From positions 2,108,001 through 2,172,000 of the forward strand of contig NC_091277.1 in NCBI RefSeq assembly GCF_042100115.1: a stretch of 64,000 nt of DNA, given 5' to 3'. Each line of letters opens with the position of its first letter. Within the stretch, counting starts at the first letter, position 1. The notes below the pieces were generated by a model. That model was not told the origin of the DNA and made no database searches. It was given only the letters and a program-made list of their open reading frames with translations. The position numbers were made by a program, and so were the translations under genes. Below, piece by piece: positions 60,431-64,000 of this stretch. Source of the DNA: Alternaria dauci (lineage: Eukaryota > Ascomycota > Dothideomycetes > Pleosporales > Pleosporaceae).

Positions 60431-61281
60431 AGTGGTGGCATGAATGGAAGTGCTTGGTGTATATCCCTCCGGTGGCAGTGACAAGACGTAGAATCATGTG
60501 TTAACGCGGAGTTATCCTTTCTATCCGGGACTCCGGGACCGTCCTCGACGGGCGTATTGTCATCCCCACATTACACCAAGGTGGGGCAGCCTAATGTGGT
60601 TATCTGACCGCAGATCGGACCCTCAAAGTGCATGCGCAAGTCTTGTGTTTGTGTAAGACGCTGTCAAGGCTATCCATTTGTTCGTGAAACCTGAACGTCG
60701 TATTTACTAAGAAGGAAAAGGCGATGGCTGCAAAAGAGATGCGGCTTGTCAGGTGCAGCCTTCGGAAAAGAGTCGGCCCAGTATTTGGCGGATAGGAACA
60801 ACGATGAACGCAACATCTTTGGGAATCTGAGGAGAAGCGAAGGGTACCTGCAGGTTCCTAGTTGTCGTAAAACAGCATTCGGCCCTCAACCGTGCTCAAG
60901 GCGGACACTGTGGAAGACGCGTACAGGCTTAGGGTGCACTGATGGCGTTCGGCACAAAGAGTTGTCAGTCCAATAGTCTCGCTCGCTGAGGAATGAAGAA
61001 CAGTATCCGATTATCGATCTGTCAGGTTCTAAAGTTTCAGACAGTCTTGTTGGGGAGTTGTTCAAAGCAACGATGCTGAGATTTCGCGGTGTCGAAGATG
61101 ACGTAACGTGACCGGTCGGGTACATCTCCGTTGTGAGTTAGCACCAATTCAGCGTCGCAAACACGGGCGGCAGCGACGCGCCAGACGTGACACGGTGGTA
61201 TGCGTTGTTTGGACCGTACATGAGCATGTCAAGGAAGCTTTTAACAGCTTTCGTTCGACAAGAGAAAACGCCATCACGACC
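60431..61281. promoter_or_regulatory. Divergent P450/NDP-sugar dehydratase intergenic region
   Basis: 851 bp shared by two divergent genes. A GC-rich block (about 60536-60600) is the only visible feature. No gene is supported. Confidence 0.35.
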
Positions 61282-62771
61282 ATGAGTTATATCCAAGGTT
61301 CTGACAGCGCCCACTGTGTTGCTCATGGCACCAATGGCGTAAAGCGTGAGTCCCCACCTGCAGCATGCGATGCAAGGCACAGTCCAACCCAGACGCTAAC
61401 AATACCTACCAGGCCGGCGAGGGTCGACAGTTCTCAATCCGAGATTGCAAGTCAAGCAGGAGCTTTGGAAGCAGGCGCCGATACTCATCGGCAGTACTAA
61501 CTTCGACCCACTGCCTGACGCGAAGAACATTTTGGTTACTGGTGGAGCCGGCTTCATGTACGTCGCGACGAGACCACGGGAAGTTGTGAGCTGTGCGTCT
61601 CTTGACCTTTGCTTGGACTAGACCACCACTGACCAACAAGCAGAGCTTGCTGGTTCGTGCGGCACTTGGTCCTTACCTACCCACACTACAATGTGGTTTC
61701 GTTTGACAAGCTAGACTACTGCGCCGCGCTCAACAACACGCGAATCCTCGACGACCAACCAAACTTCGCCTTCGAACAAGGCGACATTACATCACCCGCA
61801 GATGTAAAGCGCGCACTGCGCAAACACAAGATCGAGACCATCTTTCACTTCGCAGCACAATCGCACGTCGATCTCAGCTTTGGCAATTCGTACGAGTTTA
61901 CAAACACGAATGTTTACGGCACACACGTCTTGCTCGAGCGAGCGAGGGAACATGGCGTCACCCGCTTCATACACATCTCGACGGACGAGGTGTACGGCGA
62001 CGTTCCTGTTGGAGCTGCAGATCTGAGCGAGACGAGCATACTGGCACCCACCAATCCATACTCGGCGAGTAAGGCTGCAGCGGAAATGATGGTCAGCGCG
62101 TACCGGAGCAGTTTCAAGCTGCCACTGATCACTATCCGGGCGAACAACGTGTACGGGCCGCATCAGTTCCCCGAGAGTAGGCACTTTCGCCAATTTAGAA
62201 TAAAGGCACGAAGTTGACTGATACAGAAATTATCCCCAAGTTTATCATGCTGCTGCAACGGAACCAGAAGCTCCTTCTGCATGGTGACGGATCACCCACA
62301 CGACGCTACCTTTACGCGGCAGACATTGTAGATGCACTGGACACTATATTGCACAAGGGTCAAGTTGGTCAAATCTACAACATCGCCTCAAAGGACGAGA
62401 TTTCGAATTCGGAAATATGTAGCAGGCTGCTTGATGTCTTCGGAATACGCCACGACTCTATGGCGGAAATGTCCAAATGGGTAGAGTACACAGAGGACCG
62501 ACCATTTAATGATCAGCGCTATGCGACAGACGGTTCGAAGCTCACCGCGCTGGGCTGGGAACCCAAGACGAGTTTCGACGAGGGTCTGAAGATTACAGTG
62601 GACTGGTATCGGCGGTTTGGCGAGGTATGGTGGGGAGACATCAGTCGAGTCCTGACGTCGTTCCCTGTGGTGGCAGGAAATGAGATATGGACAAAAGAGG
62701 AACACGAAGACCTGCCATCCTCCGATGGAGAAGTCATGCATGAAGACGATAGCGCAGTCTGGACAACCTAG
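61282..62771 (+). CDS. NDP-glucose 4,6-dehydratase (RmlB/RHM type)
   Basis: Short-chain dehydrogenase-fold enzyme that converts UDP- or dTDP-glucose to the 4-keto-6-deoxy sugar, the first step to rhamnose. Exons 61282-61345, 61413-61557, 61644-62176 and 62227-62771 give 428 residues. NAD-binding NILVTGGAGFI is completed across intron 2 and continues ACWFVRHLVLTYP. Active-site motifs are HISTDEVYGD (Thr, Asp, Glu) and the YxxxK in PYSASKAAAE. Substrate-side motifs are NNVYGPHQFPEK and LLHGDGSPTRRYLY, the former completed across a 50-bp intron. The N-terminus carries about 60 extra residues and the C-terminus about 45 beyond the usual 350. In fungi UDP-glucose is the likely substrate. Confidence 0.88.
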
Positions 62772-63550
62772 CGTTACCGATACTTGGCGTTGGAGAGCGA
62801 CTTGCTGTTCGTTGGCGTGAAGAGTCTGTCGCACTTTGTGTATCTCGCGATGTCGCTAAAGGCTGTAGAAAGACGATACCCGGACTTCACGTAATAGATT
62901 CAAACTCAGACGTGTTGAATAGAGCTCCATTGCGCAAGAGACGTGAACGTGCTTCCGTGATATGCAGGGACCAAGTTGATGTGGGTACCTAGGTATGTGG
63001 GCCCGGGGATGCGCCAGCCTGACGGGCCTCGATACCCAAAACATGATGACAAAATGGGTACAGAAAGCTCGAGAGATTGAAGCGACAGCCAAAGTCGTCT
63101 GAACTCTTCTCCAAGTTTTTCAGCTGTGTCCTCACCCAGACTGGTGAACTATTTCTGGCATCGCCTCAGCCACAAGCGGTGGCGTACTCCACTCACTCCG
63201 CCTTCCCACTAGCGGCAGGTTGGGCGCTTGAAGCGATTGAAACACGGGACGCAGCAAAACATCGAGTGCTCAAACACGATTTCTTGTGTCTGTGACATTC
63301 ATATACCGCGACGTCGCCTCTCCACCGTGTGCCTTCCTTCCATCACCTTCTTTCGAGTTTGCACGTGCGATCAGAGAGGACGTCGAGTAAACCTTGAAGA
63401 GGCTAATCGATAAGGCACCCCCACAATTCCCTCTGTGCTTCCCGACCTGTCAGCTTTCACCGCACCGACCCCTAACACCGACACATACATAGACGACACG
63501 AATTCTCGGCCCAAATCTCCTCCCAAATCTCCTCCAGCCGCACCTCAACC
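62772..63550. other. Upstream region of the SEC9-like gene
   Basis: 779 bp with no supported gene. The final 100 bp are pyrimidine- and ACC-rich with CCCAAATCTCCT repeated twice (about 63510-63531), typical of a 5' leader. Confidence 0.4.
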
Positions 63551-64000
63551 ATGGGACTGTTCTCCAAGAAAAAAGACAAGGCCGGAACAGCCAGCCCAGC
63601 AGCCCAGAATCCCTATGCCGCGCCTGTAGCCAAGGACCCGTACGCGCAGCCACCCCCATCCTACTCTCCTGGTGGTCAGGACACGTCGCTTCGGCAGGAG
63701 AAGACGCCCGCCGTGACAGGCCCGGGCCAGAGCTATGGGCAGACGCCAGGTGGATACGGTGCCCAGGGTGGAAGCTACGGCATGCAGTCAGGCTATGGCA
63801 ACGACCGCTACGGCGGAGGTGCACCCCAGCGCCCTGGCGGTTACGGAGGCCTTGGACGGACCGCGTCCAACGACACCATGAGCACCGAGGCAGGCCGCAA
63901 CGAGCTCTTTGGCAATGCGCCCCAACGCCAGAAAGCGCAGCCGCCCCAGCAGCCCAGCGCCCCCGGACAGAGCGGTGCCTATGGAAGCACCCCGAGCGGC
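63551..64000 (+). CDS. SEC9: Probable SEC9-type t-SNARE, 5' part only (runs off right edge)
   Basis: 150 codons from the ATG at 63551 with no stop or intron before the edge. MGLFSKKKDKAG opens a Gly-, Pro-, Gln- and Tyr-rich disordered region with NPYAAP, DPYAQP and GGYG repeats, then TEAGRNELFGNAPQR. Such a leader, with the ELFG element, precedes the two SNARE helices in fungal Sec9 (SNAP-25 homologue for exocytic fusion at the plasma membrane). The SNARE domains themselves lie beyond the window, so the call rests on the leader only. Other Gly/Pro-rich proteins are possible. Confidence 0.45.
   Translation, partial: MGLFSKKKDKAGTASPAAQNPYAAPVAKDPYAQPPPSYSPGGQDTSLRQEKTPAVTGPGQSYGQTPGGYGAQGGSYGMQSGYGNDRYGGGAPQRPGGYGGLGRTASNDTMSTEAGRNELFGNAPQRQKAQPPQQPSAPGQSGAYGSTPSG

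Noticed and set aside
62177..62205. 29-bp intron in the NDP-sugar dehydratase gene
   Set aside because: Too short; the 50-bp alternative ending at 62226 gives the conserved FPEKIIPKFI join.

Overview
The window is nuclear DNA of a filamentous ascomycete, most probably a dothideomycete of the Pleosporales type (inference from overall gene style, not from a search). The genes are split by short introns of about 45-100 bp with GT..AG ends and CTAAC/CTGAC branch sites. They include the fungal housekeeping genes PCNA, U2AF65, OGG1, dUTPase and EMC6, separated by long gene-free stretches. No CRISPR array, prophage, rRNA or tRNA gene, or intact transposon was seen.

Region 1 (1-2.7 kb): 5' part of a cytidine deaminase gene running off the left edge, then an aminoglycoside-phosphotransferase-fold protein whose catalytic loop is degenerate.

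Region 2 (2.9-24.2 kb), the highlight: eight contiguous genes whose families match, one for one, the nicotinate-inducible hxn regulon of Aspergillus nidulans. They are an Old Yellow Enzyme reductase (hxnT), a molybdenum hydroxylase of the xanthine dehydrogenase family (hxnS), a C2H2 plus Fungal_trans activator (hxnR), a Dal5/TNA1-type transporter (hxnP-like), a phenol-hydroxylase-type monooxygenase (hxnV), an amidase (hxnN), a PuuE/polysaccharide-deacetylase-fold hydrolase (hxnM) and a salicylate-hydroxylase-type monooxygenase (hxnX). Together they could take up nicotinate, hydroxylate it, reduce and oxidise the ring, open the cyclic imide and release ammonium. HGATAR (AreA-type) sites lie in most of the promoters. 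hxnY, hxnW and hxnZ are not in the window.

Region 3 (24.2-31.6 kb): gene-poor DNA with two small, probably paralogous C2H2 proteins that share an unusual first finger.

Region 4 (31.7-42 kb): core genes: a vezatin/Inp2-type membrane protein, an unknown conserved protein, EMC6, PCNA (start codon interrupted by an intron), pyridoxal kinase (11-nt exon) and dUTPase. ACGCGT (MCB) boxes precede PCNA and dUTPase.

Region 5 (42-55.5 kb): a hexose transporter and a zinc alcohol dehydrogenase, each behind 2-3 kb of gene-free DNA, then U2AF65 and OGG1, divergently transcribed.

Region 6 (55.5-64 kb): a sugar-transporter-like MFS gene and a cytochrome P450 side by side on the minus strand, an NDP-sugar 4,6-dehydratase, and the 5' part of a probable SEC9 t-SNARE gene at the right edge.

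Exon boundaries were worked out by hand from splice signals, reading frame and conserved motifs. Three introns fit only a GC..AG reading.
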